Below are positions 1 to 8,545 of a stretch of 64,000 nt of DNA, piece by piece. Source of the DNA: Salibaculum sp035270045 (GTDB taxonomy: Bacteria > Pseudomonadota > Alphaproteobacteria > Rhodobacterales > Rhodobacteraceae); assembly GCF_035270045.1 (NCBI RefSeq), contig NZ_DATFIP010000062.1, positions 1 through 64,000 on the forward strand, written 5' to 3'. A program made the position numbers and the translations under genes. The first letter of the stretch is position 1. Each line of letters starts with the position of its first letter. Under the pieces are notes generated by a model, which worked only from the letters and a program-made list of their open reading frames with translations, made no database searches and was not told where the DNA came from.

Positions 1-159
1 CTTTAATTCAACGGCAGATACCAAAACGGCGACCCAATTTTCGTAGTCACCGCCCCTGAAGCTGATACGCCCATCGTCTCCAATGACGCGAATTTCCTTA
101 ATCTTCTCAAGAATAAAGTCGCGTTCGTTTTGTGAAAATTCTTTGCGCCAGAAGTTCAT
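1..159 (-). CDS. Unrecognised protein, N-terminal part (cut by window edge)
   Basis: An ATG at position 159 (complement) opens a frame of 53 codons that runs off the left edge of the window without a stop. The visible part begins MNFWRKEFSQNERD and is mostly charged and hydrophilic, followed by a stretch rich in Gly, Asp and Trp. I recognise no domain in so short a fragment. The DNA here is visibly richer in A and T than everything to the right, which suggests a different origin from the neighbouring catabolic genes. It could also be a chance frame, but the codon usage (few rare stops, balanced charged residues) makes a small real gene plausible. Confidence 0.45.
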   Translation of the reverse strand, partial: MNFWRKEFSQNERDFILEKIKEIRVIGDDGRISFRGGDYENWVAVLVSAVELK

Positions 160-417
160 TCACTGCCCAATCAATGCTGGTTTCCCGGCAATCAACCTTA
201 GATCGAATGCCAGCATCCATGTATCCGCCTAAGCACTAAAGGATTTCTGGCATCAGCGACAACCCGGAGCATGGGATTCCCCCGCCTTAAACGACCGCTT
301 CGGGCTGACAGCGGTCATCCGAGGTTTCCGCGAGCGATGCTTGCGTCCTGGCATCCCGCTTGATTTCACATGGGCATCTTTTGCGGGGTGCCGCACGGTT
401 GCGTCCCGGGGGCTTCC

Positions 418-1623
418 CTAGGCGCGAAGCTCTTTCAAAGCGGTGTAATACCCTGACAGGCCCGGGGTCAGCGGAAACAGGTCCGCCTGCAGCGCGTGGT
501 AGATGTCGGGCTTGCCGATGAATTGCCGCTCGGTCGGGTGGCCCGCATCGTCGATCTCGGGAAACCAGCCGCCGCGCACGGCGTCCACGAAATGCGCCTT
601 GGCAAAGCGCCAGAGCCGATCGAACCACAGCGCGTCGTCCTCGGTCGGGCCCAGCTTCATCAGCGCGGCCAGGGCGCCGATGGCCTCGGTCACGGGCCAC
701 CAATAGCGGTCGCTGATGTCCGGCGTGCCGTCGCGGTGCAGCGTGTAGACCAGCCCGCCGCGGGTCGGGTCCCAGGCATCTGCCAGCGCGCGACAGGTCA
801 GCGCGCGGGCGCGGGCCGGGGCGGTTTCGTCGGCCCGGCCGCTCATGTCCCAGTATTGCAGCAGCAGCCGCGCCATCTCGAAGGAATGACCCGGCGTGGT
901 GCCTGCCGGGCGGAACATCGGGTCCGCGCTGTAGTCGAGATCGACCGACCAGTCGCCGTGGTAGTGTTCGGGCAGGCGGTCGCCATGCGCCGGCGCGATC
1001 CGGCCGAGAAAGAAATCGAGGATCCGGCTCGCCTTTGCAAGGTAGCCGTCCGCCCCGGTCGCCTCGTGCGCGGCCAGCAGCGCCTCGATCCCGTGCATGT
1101 TGGCATTCATGCCGCGATAGTCGGAAAAGGGCGTCCAGTCGCGGTTGAACTCGTCGCAAAAGCGGCCTGTACCGTCTTCCCAGAAACGGGCGTCCAGCAC
1201 CTCGGTCACATCGTCGATCAGCGCCTGCGCGTCGGGGTGGCCCACGGCCAGCGCGCTGGACCCGGCCAGCAACACGAAGACATGGCCATAGGCCAGCTTG
1301 CGCCCGTCGCGGACCCCGTCGGCGTCCAGCGACCACAGATAGCCGCCATGGATGCTGTCGCGGTGATTGCGCGACAGGTCGCGCATCCCGGCGTCGATCA
1401 TCGTGTCACACTCCTTGAAGCCCGCCAGTTTTCCCAAGGCATAGGAATGCACCAGTCGCGCTGTGGCGTGCAGTTCCCGCGGGCGGCCGGGCACAGGCGT
1501 GCCATCGCGGCCGAGCTGAAAGAACCCCCCGGCCGGATCGAGGCTGGCGCGGAAAAGGTCCAGTTGTCGTGCGGCATCCCGCAGCGCCCAGGCACGGTGG
1601 TCGGGATCGTCGGGTCGGATCAT
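418..1623 (-). CDS. AGE-family sugar epimerase/isomerase (mannose isomerase / YihS-like)
   Basis: This is a 401-residue member of the N-acylglucosamine 2-epimerase fold (an alpha6/alpha6 barrel), which interconverts aldoses and ketoses or 2-epimers in the cytoplasm. The histidines in MNANMHGIE (H177), TPGHSF (H246) and near the end in DIYHALQADL (about H381) correspond closely in position to the catalytic histidines of YihS-type aldose-ketose isomerases. HGGYLWSLDADG and YWWPVTEA are also typical. I chose the ATG at 1623 because GAGGA lies 8 bases before it; an in-frame ATG at 1641 has no ribosome site and sits on a small CCCCG/CGGGG hairpin. The gene is divergent from the ModE-like regulator and has no sulfoglycolysis or sialic acid genes around it, so the substrate cannot be named; mannose-fructose or a related pair is most likely. 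Confidence 0.85.
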   Translation of the reverse strand: MIRPDDPDHRAWALRDAARQLDLFRASLDPAGGFFQLGRDGTPVPGRPRELHATARLVHSYALGKLAGFKECDTMIDAGMRDLSRNHRDSIHGGYLWSLDADGVRDGRKLAYGHVFVLLAGSSALAVGHPDAQALIDDVTEVLDARFWEDGTGRFCDEFNRDWTPFSDYRGMNANMHGIEALLAAHEATGADGYLAKASRILDFFLGRIAPAHGDRLPEHYHGDWSVDLDYSADPMFRPAGTTPGHSFEMARLLLQYWDMSGRADETAPARARALTCRALADAWDPTRGGLVYTLHRDGTPDISDRYWWPVTEAIGALAALMKLGPTEDDALWFDRLWRFAKAHFVDAVRGGWFPEIDDAGHPTERQFIGKPDIYHALQADLFPLTPGLSGYYTALKELRA

Positions 1624-1750
1624 CGTGTCGTCCTCGTGCATGATCCCCGGTATCGGGGGCGGCAGCGGGCGTGTCCAGTGGCGCGGCCTTGCCCCGGACC
1701 GGCGCGCTTGCGATACGGGGCAGGCAATCCAACTTGAAAGGGCGCGGAAC

Positions 1751-2119
1751 ATGCCCACGGACTCCGCCGGCCGCCTGCGCATCCGCATCGTTTTCGACGG
1801 TGACGATATGATCGGTCCCGGCAAGGCCGATCTGCTCGACGGGATCGCGCGCATCGGCTCGATCGCCGGGGCGGGGCGCGAGATGGGCATGTCCTACAAG
1901 CGGGCGTGGGAATTGATCGGCACGCTCAACGCGATGTTCCGGGGGCCGCTTGTCGAAAGCACCCGGGGCGGCTCTGGCGGTGGCGGCGCGGTGCTGACCG
2001 ACCTGGGCCTCGAGGTGCTGTCGCTCTACCGCGCCTTCGAAGAGGCCGCCGCGCAGGGTGGCGCCGAAGAGTTGCGGGCGCTTCACGCGCTGACCCGCGA
2101 TATTCCCGAAGAAAAATAA
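1751..2119 (+). CDS. ModE-like winged-helix regulator (DNA-binding domain only)
   Basis: A 122-residue protein matching the N-terminal LysR-like winged helix of ModE, including RIGSIAGAGREMGMSYKRAW (helix-turn-helix, about residues 36-55) followed by the glycine-rich wing and LTDLG. Full ModE proteins carry two molbindin domains for molybdate sensing, and these are absent here, so the protein probably binds DNA without itself sensing molybdate, or is a stand-alone form common in Alphaproteobacteria. It lies 68 bases upstream of modA on the same strand, so control of modABC is the obvious role (inference). The start at 1751 is the ATG that begins the conserved RIRIVFDGDD segment. Confidence 0.8.
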   Translation: MPTDSAGRLRIRIVFDGDDMIGPGKADLLDGIARIGSIAGAGREMGMSYKRAWELIGTLNAMFRGPLVESTRGGSGGGGAVLTDLGLEVLSLYRAFEEAAAQGGAEELRALHALTRDIPEEK

Positions 2120-2122
2120 CGC

Positions 2123-2151
2123 TTGACCTTCGGTGTAGGGGCTTGCGACAT
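2123..2151 (+). promoter_or_regulatory. Possible weak promoter before modA
   Basis: TTGACC at 2123-2128 resembles a -35 element, and CGACAT at 2146-2151, 17 bases on, is a poor -10 match. It lies in the short gap between the ModE-like gene and modA. No clear ModE palindrome was found, so modA may equally be read through from upstream. Confidence 0.25.
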
Positions 2152-2187
2152 CTTTGGCCAGATATGTCACCTTGGAGCGACCCTTTC

Positions 2188-2961
2188 ATGACCCCTGCCG
2201 CGCTTTCCGGGGCTGCCGCGATCGCCCTTTCGCTTGCCGCCCCGGCCGCGGCGGAAGAGATCACCGTGTTCGCGGCATCAAGCCTGACCAACGCGATGAC
2301 CGAGATCGAGGCGGGGTTCGAGGCCGCCACCGGGCACGCGGTCACCGTCGCCTTTGCCGGATCCTCCGCCCTGGCCCGGCAGATCCGGCAGGGCGCGCCG
2401 GCGGATGTCTTCATTTCGGCCAATCCCGACTGGATGGACGCCGTGGCGGCGGACGGGTTGCTGGCGCCGGGCACGCGGGTCGATCTTCTGTCCAATGCCC
2501 TTGTCCTGATCGCTGCCAAGGCGGACGCCGCCCCGGTCGAGTTCGGTCCCGACATGGACCTGTCCGCCCTGCTGGGCAACGGCCGACTGGCCATGGCCCT
2601 CGTCGAGGCGGTGCCGGCGGGCACCTACGGCAAGGCGGCGCTGACCTCGCTGGACCAATGGGAGGCGGTGGCGCCGAAGGTGGCGCAGGCCAAGAATGTG
2701 CGCGCCGCGTTGGCGCTGGTTGCGCTGGGCGAAGCGCCCTACGGCATCGTCTATGCCACGGATGCGCGCGCCGAGGGGGCGGTTTCGGTCGTCGGCCACT
2801 TTCCGGCGGACAGCCACCCGCCGATCACCTATCCCGCCGCGGCCCTTGCGCGCAGCGAAAGCTCATTGACGGGCGACTTCCTGGCCTATCTGCGCGGCCC
2901 GGCGGCCAGGGCGCTTTTCGAGGCCGAGGGCTTCACTGCGCTGGCCTCGGCGGATGATTGA
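2188..2961 (+). CDS. modA: Molybdate ABC transporter, periplasmic binding protein
   Basis: ModA captures molybdate (and tungstate) in the periplasm and delivers it to ModBC. The 257-residue product begins with a signal peptide ending near AAPAAAEE, and the mature protein starts ITVFAASSLTNAM, the classic ModA opening whose serines bind the oxyanion. GSSALARQI and PADVFISANPDWM are further family motifs. The start at 2188 has GGAG 11 bases upstream; an in-frame ATG at 2164 would add eight residues without a good ribosome site. The 3' end overlaps modB by 8 bases, so the two are translationally coupled. Molybdate uptake fits the molybdenum enzyme encoded at 19.9-22.6 kb. Confidence 0.95.
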   Translation: MTPAALSGAAAIALSLAAPAAAEEITVFAASSLTNAMTEIEAGFEAATGHAVTVAFAGSSALARQIRQGAPADVFISANPDWMDAVAADGLLAPGTRVDLLSNALVLIAAKADAAPVEFGPDMDLSALLGNGRLAMALVEAVPAGTYGKAALTSLDQWEAVAPKVAQAKNVRAALALVALGEAPYGIVYATDARAEGAVSVVGHFPADSHPPITYPAAALARSESSLTGDFLAYLRGPAARALFEAEGFTALASADD

Positions 2962-3658
2962 TGGAGTGACCCCGGCGGAATGGGAGGCGGTGCGCCTGTC
3001 GCTGCGGGTGGCGACCACCGCCACCCTTGTCAGCCTGCCCCTTGGCGTCGTCGTGGCCTATGCCCTGGCCCGCTGGCGCTTTCCGGGGCGCGAATTGCTC
3101 AATATCGCGGTGCATCTGCCGCTGATCATGCCGCCGGTTGTCACCGGCTACCTGCTGCTGCTGGCCTTCGGCACGCAGGGGCCGATCGGCGGGCTGCTGG
3201 ACCGGGCCTTCGGCGTGACCTTCGCCTTTCGCTGGACCGGGGCGGCTCTGGCCTCGGGGGTCATGGCCTTTCCTTTCCTGGTGCGCGCGGTGCGCCTGTC
3301 GATCGAGGCGGTGGATCCCAAGCTGGAACAGGCGGCGGCGACGTTGGGGGCGGCGCGGCCCTGGGTGTTCCTGACAGTGACGCTTCCACTGATCGTGCCG
3401 GGCGTGATCGCGGGCACCGTCCTGGCCTTTGCCAAGGGCATGGGTGAATTCGGGGCGACGATCACCTTCGTGTCCAACATCCCCGGCCAGACCCAGACCA
3501 TCCCGCTGGCGATCGACCTGGCGCTGGAAACACCGGGCGGCGCGGCGCGCGCCGCGCGACTGGCGGTGTTTTCCATCATTCTGGCCGCGCTGGCACTGGC
3601 GCTGTCGGAGTGGGTGTCGCGCCGGGTCGCGGCGCGTGTCGGGGGACGCGATGCTTGA
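2954..3658 (+). CDS. modB: Molybdate ABC transporter, permease
   Basis: A 234-residue inner-membrane protein with about five hydrophobic segments. It contains the binding-protein-dependent permease (EAA) loop around GAARPWVFLTVTLPLIVPG, about residues 132-152, that docks on ModC. LAFAKGMGEFGATITFVSN after the loop is diagnostic of ModB/CysT-type permeases. It overlaps modA at its start and modC at its end, which marks modABC as one tightly coupled operon. Confidence 0.95.
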   Translation: MIDGVTPAEWEAVRLSLRVATTATLVSLPLGVVVAYALARWRFPGRELLNIAVHLPLIMPPVVTGYLLLLAFGTQGPIGGLLDRAFGVTFAFRWTGAALASGVMAFPFLVRAVRLSIEAVDPKLEQAAATLGAARPWVFLTVTLPLIVPGVIAGTVLAFAKGMGEFGATITFVSNIPGQTQTIPLAIDLALETPGGAARAARLAVFSIILAALALALSEWVSRRVAARVGGRDA

Positions 3659-4745
3659 GGTGACGCTGAAACAGGAGCTGCCGGGCTTCACGCTTGACGT
3701 GAGCTTCGAGGTGCCCACTGGGTTGACCGTGCTGTTCGGGCGGTCGGGCGCGGGCAAGACCAGCATCGTCAATGCCGTCGCCGGCCTGTCGCGCCCGCAG
3801 GCGGGGCGGATCGTGGCGGATGGCCGGGTGCTGCTGGACACCGATGCCGGAACCTGCCTGCCGCCGCATCGCCGCCGCATCGGCTACATCTTCCAGGAGG
3901 GGCGGCTGTTTCCGCACATGACGGTCCGGCGCAACCTGGCCTATGGCGCGCGCTTTGCCCCCCGAGACGCCCCGCGTGAGGACATGGGCAGGGTGGTCGA
4001 GATGCTGGCGATCGGCGACCTGCTGGACCGTCGCCCCGGTGCCCTGTCGGGCGGCGAAAAGCAGCGGGTGGCAATCGGCCGCGCCCTGCTGGCCGCACCG
4101 CGACTGATCCTGGCCGATGAACCTCTGGCCGCGCTTGACGAAGAGCGGAAAGGGGAAATCCTCCCCTATTTCGAGCGGTTGCGCGACGAGGTTCAAGTGC
4201 CGATCCTTTACGTCAGCCATGCCGCCTCCGAGGTCGGGCGGCTCGCCACCAGCGTGGTGGCGCTGGCGGATGGAAAGGTGCTGCGCCAGGGGTCGGCAGC
4301 CGAGGTTCTGGGCGATCCGGCGGTCCTGCCCGCCGGCGCGCGCGAGGCCGGGGCGATCCTGGCCGCCCGGGTCGTGCGCCATCACGCCGACGGCCTGACC
4401 GAGCTGGAGGCCGGCGGTGTGCCGCTGTTTCTGCCACGCATCGGCCGGGCGTCGGGCGCGCCGGTGCGGCTGCGCATCGCCGCCCATGACGTGATCCTGT
4501 CACGTGACCTGCCGCGGGGGCTGTCGGCGCTCAATATCCTGCCGGGCACGGTGGCCGCGCTGCGCCCCGGTGCCGGGCCTGGGGTCATGGTGGCGGTCGA
4601 TACGCCCGCCGGACGGGTTCTGGCGCGGATTACCGAACGCTCGGCACGGGCGCTCGACCTGGCCGAGGGGGCTGCGCTGCACGCCATCGTCAAGACAGTT
4701 TCGGTCGCGCCGGGCGACGTGGGCGGGTCGGGCGCGGCGGCTTGA
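3651..4745 (+). CDS. modC: Molybdate ABC transporter, ATP-binding protein
   Basis: A 364-residue ATPase that powers ModAB. Walker A is GRSGAGKTS (residues 30-38), the signature is LSGGEKQR, and Walker B is LILADEPLAALD. After the nucleotide-binding domain, residues from about 290 to the end form a Mop/TOBE-type domain (LSALNILPGTVAAL onward) that binds oxyanion for feedback inhibition. The start at 3651 overlaps the last 8 bases of modB. The gene ends 50 bases before the convergent aldehyde dehydrogenase. Confidence 0.95.
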   Translation: MLEVTLKQELPGFTLDVSFEVPTGLTVLFGRSGAGKTSIVNAVAGLSRPQAGRIVADGRVLLDTDAGTCLPPHRRRIGYIFQEGRLFPHMTVRRNLAYGARFAPRDAPREDMGRVVEMLAIGDLLDRRPGALSGGEKQRVAIGRALLAAPRLILADEPLAALDEERKGEILPYFERLRDEVQVPILYVSHAASEVGRLATSVVALADGKVLRQGSAAEVLGDPAVLPAGAREAGAILAARVVRHHADGLTELEAGGVPLFLPRIGRASGAPVRLRIAAHDVILSRDLPRGLSALNILPGTVAALRPGAGPGVMVAVDTPAGRVLARITERSARALDLAEGAALHAIVKTVSVAPGDVGGSGAAA

Positions 4746-4795
4746 ATTGCTCAGGTGATGTCAAGGACGCCGCGCTGACCCGACCCGATCGCCCG

Positions 4796-6250
4796 TCACC
4801 GCGTCAGTCGCACCGCCACGTTCTTGGTCTGCACGTAGTTCCACAGCGCCTCGCGCCCCTTTTCGCGGCCATAGCCGGATTTGCCGTAGCCGCCGAAGGG
4901 CGTTTCGACCCCGCCGGCGTACCATTCGTTGACGAAAACTTGCCCCGCGCGCATCGCCCGCGCAGCCCGCGTGGCGCGGTCCAGGTCGGCGGTGAAGACA
5001 CCGCCCACCAGGCCGTAGTCGGTGCCGTTCGCGATCTCCAGCGCTTCTGCTTCGTCGCGAAAGGACATCACCGACAGCACCGGGCCGAAGACCTCGTCCT
5101 GCGCGATGTCCATATCGGGTGTCACGCCTGACAGGACCGTGGGTTCGAGAAAGGCGCCGGGGCGGTTGAGCGGGCGGCCCCCGGTAACGACCTTCGCGCC
5201 CTGCGCCTCGGCCCGGGCCACCATATCGGCGGCGCGGTTTCGCTGGGTGTCGTTGACCAGGGCGCCCATGTTGGCGCCCGTCTCGGGGCGGTCCATTCCC
5301 GGCCCCACCGAGAGCGACTTGGCGATCGCCTCGGCCCGCTCGAGCATTTCGGCCGCGCGGCTTTCGTGCACGATCACGCGGGACATGGCCGAACAGACCT
5401 GACCCGCGTTGAAGAAGATGCCCCAGCGGATATCGTTCTCGAAGGTGGCGAGATCGGCGTCGTCATGGACGATGGCCGCTGACTTGCCGCCCAGTTCCAG
5501 CACGCAGGGCACGACATTGCCCGCCGCCGCCTGCGCGATCGCAACGCCGGTCGGCACCGAGCCGGTGAAGACGATCTGGTTGACCTGAGGGTGCCCGGCC
5601 AGGGCCGCGCCCGCCTCGGCGCCGCGTCCGCAAACCAAGTTGACCGCGCCGGGGGGAAACCCCGCCGCCTGCGCGGCACGGGCGAACCAGGCGTTGGTCA
5701 GCGGGGTCATCTCTGGCGGCTTGACCACGCAGGCATTGCCCGTGGCCAGCGCCGGGGCGAGCGACCGTGCGGTCATCTCCAGCGGGAAGTTCCAGGGGAT
5801 GATCTGCGCAGAGACGCCCAGCGGTTCCAGCTCCGTCCAGTCGAAATACCCCGCCCCGAGCGGGATCGAGCGCCCCTCAAGGGTGCTGGCCTGGTTGCCG
5901 TAGTATTCGAAGTAGAGCGCGGCGCCCTCGACCTCGATGCGCGATTCCCACAGCGGCTTGCCCTGTTCGAGGGTCAGCGCCTCGGCGATCCTGTCCACAT
6001 GGTCCAGCAGGTAGCGGCCCATTGCCTGCACCATGCGGCCCCGCTCCAGCGGGCGCATGTCGCGCAGGGCGCCCGACAGGTGCACCCGTCGCGCCGCTTG
6101 CACGGCGCGGTCCACGTCGGCGGCATCTGCAAGGGCCTGTTCGGCCAGCGTCTGGCCCGTGGCCGGGTCTGTCACCGCGATGCGGCCAGCGCCGCCGTCG
6201 ACCCAGGCGCCGTCGATGTGATTGTGCCAATAGGCGGCAAGGTCGGCCAT
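4796..6250 (-). CDS. NAD(P)-dependent aldehyde dehydrogenase
   Basis: A 484-residue cytoplasmic aldehyde dehydrogenase of normal family length. The catalytic cysteine is C286 in FNAGQVCSA and the general base is E252 in LELGGKS. IIPWNFP (about 150-156) and the FGPVL motif near the C-terminus complete the signature. AAGGAG precedes the ATG at 6250 by 7 bases. It is followed on its 5' side by the kynurenine formamidase gene on the same strand, so a role in tryptophan/kynurenine degradation is possible, but the sequence resembles broad betaine-aldehyde-type dehydrogenases and the substrate cannot be fixed from motifs. Confidence 0.88.
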   Translation of the reverse strand: MADLAAYWHNHIDGAWVDGGAGRIAVTDPATGQTLAEQALADAADVDRAVQAARRVHLSGALRDMRPLERGRMVQAMGRYLLDHVDRIAEALTLEQGKPLWESRIEVEGAALYFEYYGNQASTLEGRSIPLGAGYFDWTELEPLGVSAQIIPWNFPLEMTARSLAPALATGNACVVKPPEMTPLTNAWFARAAQAAGFPPGAVNLVCGRGAEAGAALAGHPQVNQIVFTGSVPTGVAIAQAAAGNVVPCVLELGGKSAAIVHDDADLATFENDIRWGIFFNAGQVCSAMSRVIVHESRAAEMLERAEAIAKSLSVGPGMDRPETGANMGALVNDTQRNRAADMVARAEAQGAKVVTGGRPLNRPGAFLEPTVLSGVTPDMDIAQDEVFGPVLSVMSFRDEAEALEIANGTDYGLVGGVFTADLDRATRAARAMRAGQVFVNEWYAGGVETPFGGYGKSGYGREKGREALWNYVQTKNVAVRLTR

Positions 6251-6354
6251 GCGGTTTCTCCTTGTCTGCTTTCTTGCGCATGACGGTAACAGGCCCCCTG
6301 CACGCCGGTTGCCCCGGCGCGGCATTTCCGGGTCACACAGCGCCAGATCGTGCG

Positions 6355-7158
6355 TCAGTCCGCCGCCAGCGCCAGGGTCAGGGGATGTTCCGCGAGGGCC
6401 AGCCCGTCGATCACGTCGAAATGGTGCCGGCCCGGCTCGGCCACCAGCGGCGCGTCCCAGGCCTCGGCCAGCAGGGCGGCCTGGCGCAGGAACTCGGGGC
6501 GCTCGCCCGCGCCGACCCAGGCGGTCGTGGCGATGCCCGGGCGGGGGGTCAGCAGCGCGGGGCTTTCGGCGCGGGCCTCGGCCGTATCGAGACACAGGTC
6601 GGCGTTCATGGAATGCAAGGCAAGCGGCCGCAGGTCGTGCAGACCGCTGATCGAGACCAGGCGCGCGACCCGTGCGGCCACCGCGCCGGGCAGGGGGGCG
6701 TCGATGCAGGCCAGCCGCGCGGCCAGGTGTCCACCGGCCGAATGGCCCGCCAGCCGTATGGGACCGTCCACCAGGCCGGCGGCCCGGGCGACGGCACGCC
6801 CCGCCTGCACTGTGATCTCTGCCAGCCGCGCCGCGGGGGCGAGCGGATAGCTCGGCAGGGCCACGGCCCAGCCCAGCGCCAGTGGCCCCGCGGCGAGGTG
6901 CGACCAGGTGGACTTGTCGAAGGCGCGCCAGTAGCCACCGTGAAAGAAGACCACCAGCCCGCGCGCCGGGCCATCGGGCATGAACAGGTCCAGCCGCGCG
7001 CGCGCCCCGTCGCCGTAGGTAATGTCGCAACGGCCCTCGGCCGCGGCACGGAAGGCAGCCGCCTCCGCCTGCCAGCGCGGCGGGTAATCCGCGGCCCCGG
7101 CGATATGGGCCCCGTTGGCAAAGGCGTCTTCCCAGTCGATCCCGCTGTCGTCTGTCAT
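6355..7158 (-). CDS. Kynurenine formamidase (arylformamidase), alpha/beta hydrolase
   Basis: Hydrolyses N-formyl-L-kynurenine to kynurenine and formate. The 267-residue protein has the HGGYW oxyanion-hole motif (residues 73-77) and the nucleophile serine S140 in GHSAGGH, with a late histidine in GRHHFDV. HGGYW is typical of the alpha/beta-hydrolase arylformamidases, as distinct from the metal-dependent KynB family. The start at 7158 follows AAGG; upstream in-frame codons lie in a proline/arginine-rich stretch that looks untranslated. Kynureninase lies divergently 123 bases away, which supports the assignment. Confidence 0.83.
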   Translation of the reverse strand: MTDDSGIDWEDAFANGAHIAGAADYPPRWQAEAAAFRAAAEGRCDITYGDGARARLDLFMPDGPARGLVVFFHGGYWRAFDKSTWSHLAAGPLALGWAVALPSYPLAPAARLAEITVQAGRAVARAAGLVDGPIRLAGHSAGGHLAARLACIDAPLPGAVAARVARLVSISGLHDLRPLALHSMNADLCLDTAEARAESPALLTPRPGIATTAWVGAGERPEFLRQAALLAEAWDAPLVAEPGRHHFDVIDGLALAEHPLTLALAAD

Positions 7159-7281
7159 CCTTGCCCCTTTCCGCACGGGACCGAGACTGCGCCGCCGCGC
7201 GCCGCCTGTCCAGAACCCGTGTGTTTCCATCGAGCGCAGGGCTTGCTAGGCACATCGGGAACGAAGTTGGAGAACAGCGAT

Positions 7282-8475
7282 ATGGGCGTGCCCCTGCCGA
7301 GAAAAGACCTTTTCGAGATCCCGCCGGGGATCATCTACCTTGACGGAAACTCGCTGGGGGTGCTGCCCAAGGGGGCCGCGACCCGTGCCGCCCGGGTCAT
7401 TGAACAGGACTGGGGGCAAGAGCTGATCCGCGCCTGGAACAGCGCGGGCTGGATGGACCTGCCCCGTGTGGTGGGGGACGAGATCGCAGACCTGATTGGC
7501 GCGCCCGCGGGGTCGGTCGCCACGGGGGACACGCTGTCGATCAAGGTCTACCAAGCGCTGGACGCGGCGCTCAAGATGCGGCCGGACCGTCGGGTGATCC
7601 TGTCCGACAGCGGCAACTTCCCCTCCGACCTTTACATGGCGCAGGGCCTGATCGGCACCATCGGCAAGGGCCATGAATTGCGCACCCCCGCACCCGAGGC
7701 GGTCGAGGCGGCAATCACCGACGACGTCGCTGTCGTCCTGCTGACGCAGGTGGACTATCGCACGGGGCGGCTGCACGACATGAACCGTATCACGCGCGCC
7801 GCCTACGAGGCAGGGGCGGTGATGATATGGGACCTTGCGCACAGCGCCGGGGCCATGGCGCTGGACATCGCCGGTTCGGGCGCGGAATTCGCCGTGGGCT
7901 GCAGCTACAAGTACCTCAACGGCGGCCCGGGCGCGCCCGCCTTCATCTACGCCCGCCCCGACCTCGTGGCGGATATCGACCCGGCGCTGGCTGGCTGGTT
8001 GGGCCACGAGGCCCCCTTCGCCATGGAACCCGAGTATCGCCCCGCGATGAGTACCGAGCGGCTGCGCGTGGGCACGCCGCCGGTCCTGCAACTGGCCGTG
8101 TTGCAAGAGGCACTGCGCGTCTGGGAGGGCGTCGACATGGCCGACCTGCGTGCCGCTTCGCAGCGGTTGGGCGATCTGTTCATATCGGAGGTCGAGGCGC
8201 GTTGCCCTGCGCTGACGCTGGCCTCACCGCGGGATGCGGAGCAGCGCGGCAGCCAGGTGTCCTTTGCCTTCGAACACGGGTACGCGGCCATGCAGGCGCT
8301 GATCGACCGGGGCGTGATCGGCGATTTCCGTGCCCCGGACATCATGCGGTTCGGCTTCACGCCGCTTTACCTCGACGAGGGCGACGTGATCGCCGCCGCG
8401 ACGACCCTGCAGGAGGTGCTGGAGACCGGGGCCTGGCAGGACCCCGGATACCAGGCTCGCGGCCGGGTGACGTGA
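7282..8475 (+). CDS. kynU: Kynureninase
   Basis: A PLP enzyme cleaving L-kynurenine to anthranilate and alanine (or 3-hydroxykynurenine to 3-hydroxyanthranilate). The 397-residue length is normal. The opening IIYLDGNSLG, the aspartate in WDLAHSAGA (D184) and the PLP lysine K210 in CSYKYLNGGPG are hallmarks. A GGAG lies 9 bases before the ATG. It is divergent from the formamidase, giving a two-gene kynurenine module; no tryptophan 2,3-dioxygenase (kynA) is visible in the window. Confidence 0.95.
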   Translation: MGVPLPRKDLFEIPPGIIYLDGNSLGVLPKGAATRAARVIEQDWGQELIRAWNSAGWMDLPRVVGDEIADLIGAPAGSVATGDTLSIKVYQALDAALKMRPDRRVILSDSGNFPSDLYMAQGLIGTIGKGHELRTPAPEAVEAAITDDVAVVLLTQVDYRTGRLHDMNRITRAAYEAGAVMIWDLAHSAGAMALDIAGSGAEFAVGCSYKYLNGGPGAPAFIYARPDLVADIDPALAGWLGHEAPFAMEPEYRPAMSTERLRVGTPPVLQLAVLQEALRVWEGVDMADLRAASQRLGDLFISEVEARCPALTLASPRDAEQRGSQVSFAFEHGYAAMQALIDRGVIGDFRAPDIMRFGFTPLYLDEGDVIAAATTLQEVLETGAWQDPGYQARGRVT

Positions 8476-8545
8476 CACCCGGCGCGACAGCGGCCTTGCA
8501 AGCGGTGCGACAAGCGGTGATCCTGACACACAAGGAGGAGAACCA

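Noticed and set aside
293..316. 7-base inverted repeat GACCGCT/AGCGGTC
   Set aside because: It has a 10-base loop, no U tract and no clear relation to the end of the AGE-family gene; too weak to call.
6251..7255. N-terminal extension of the aldehyde dehydrogenase frame
   Set aside because: The extension is antisense-like, Arg/Gly-rich sequence overlapping the formamidase gene in another frame; a good ribosome site and family start occur at 6250.
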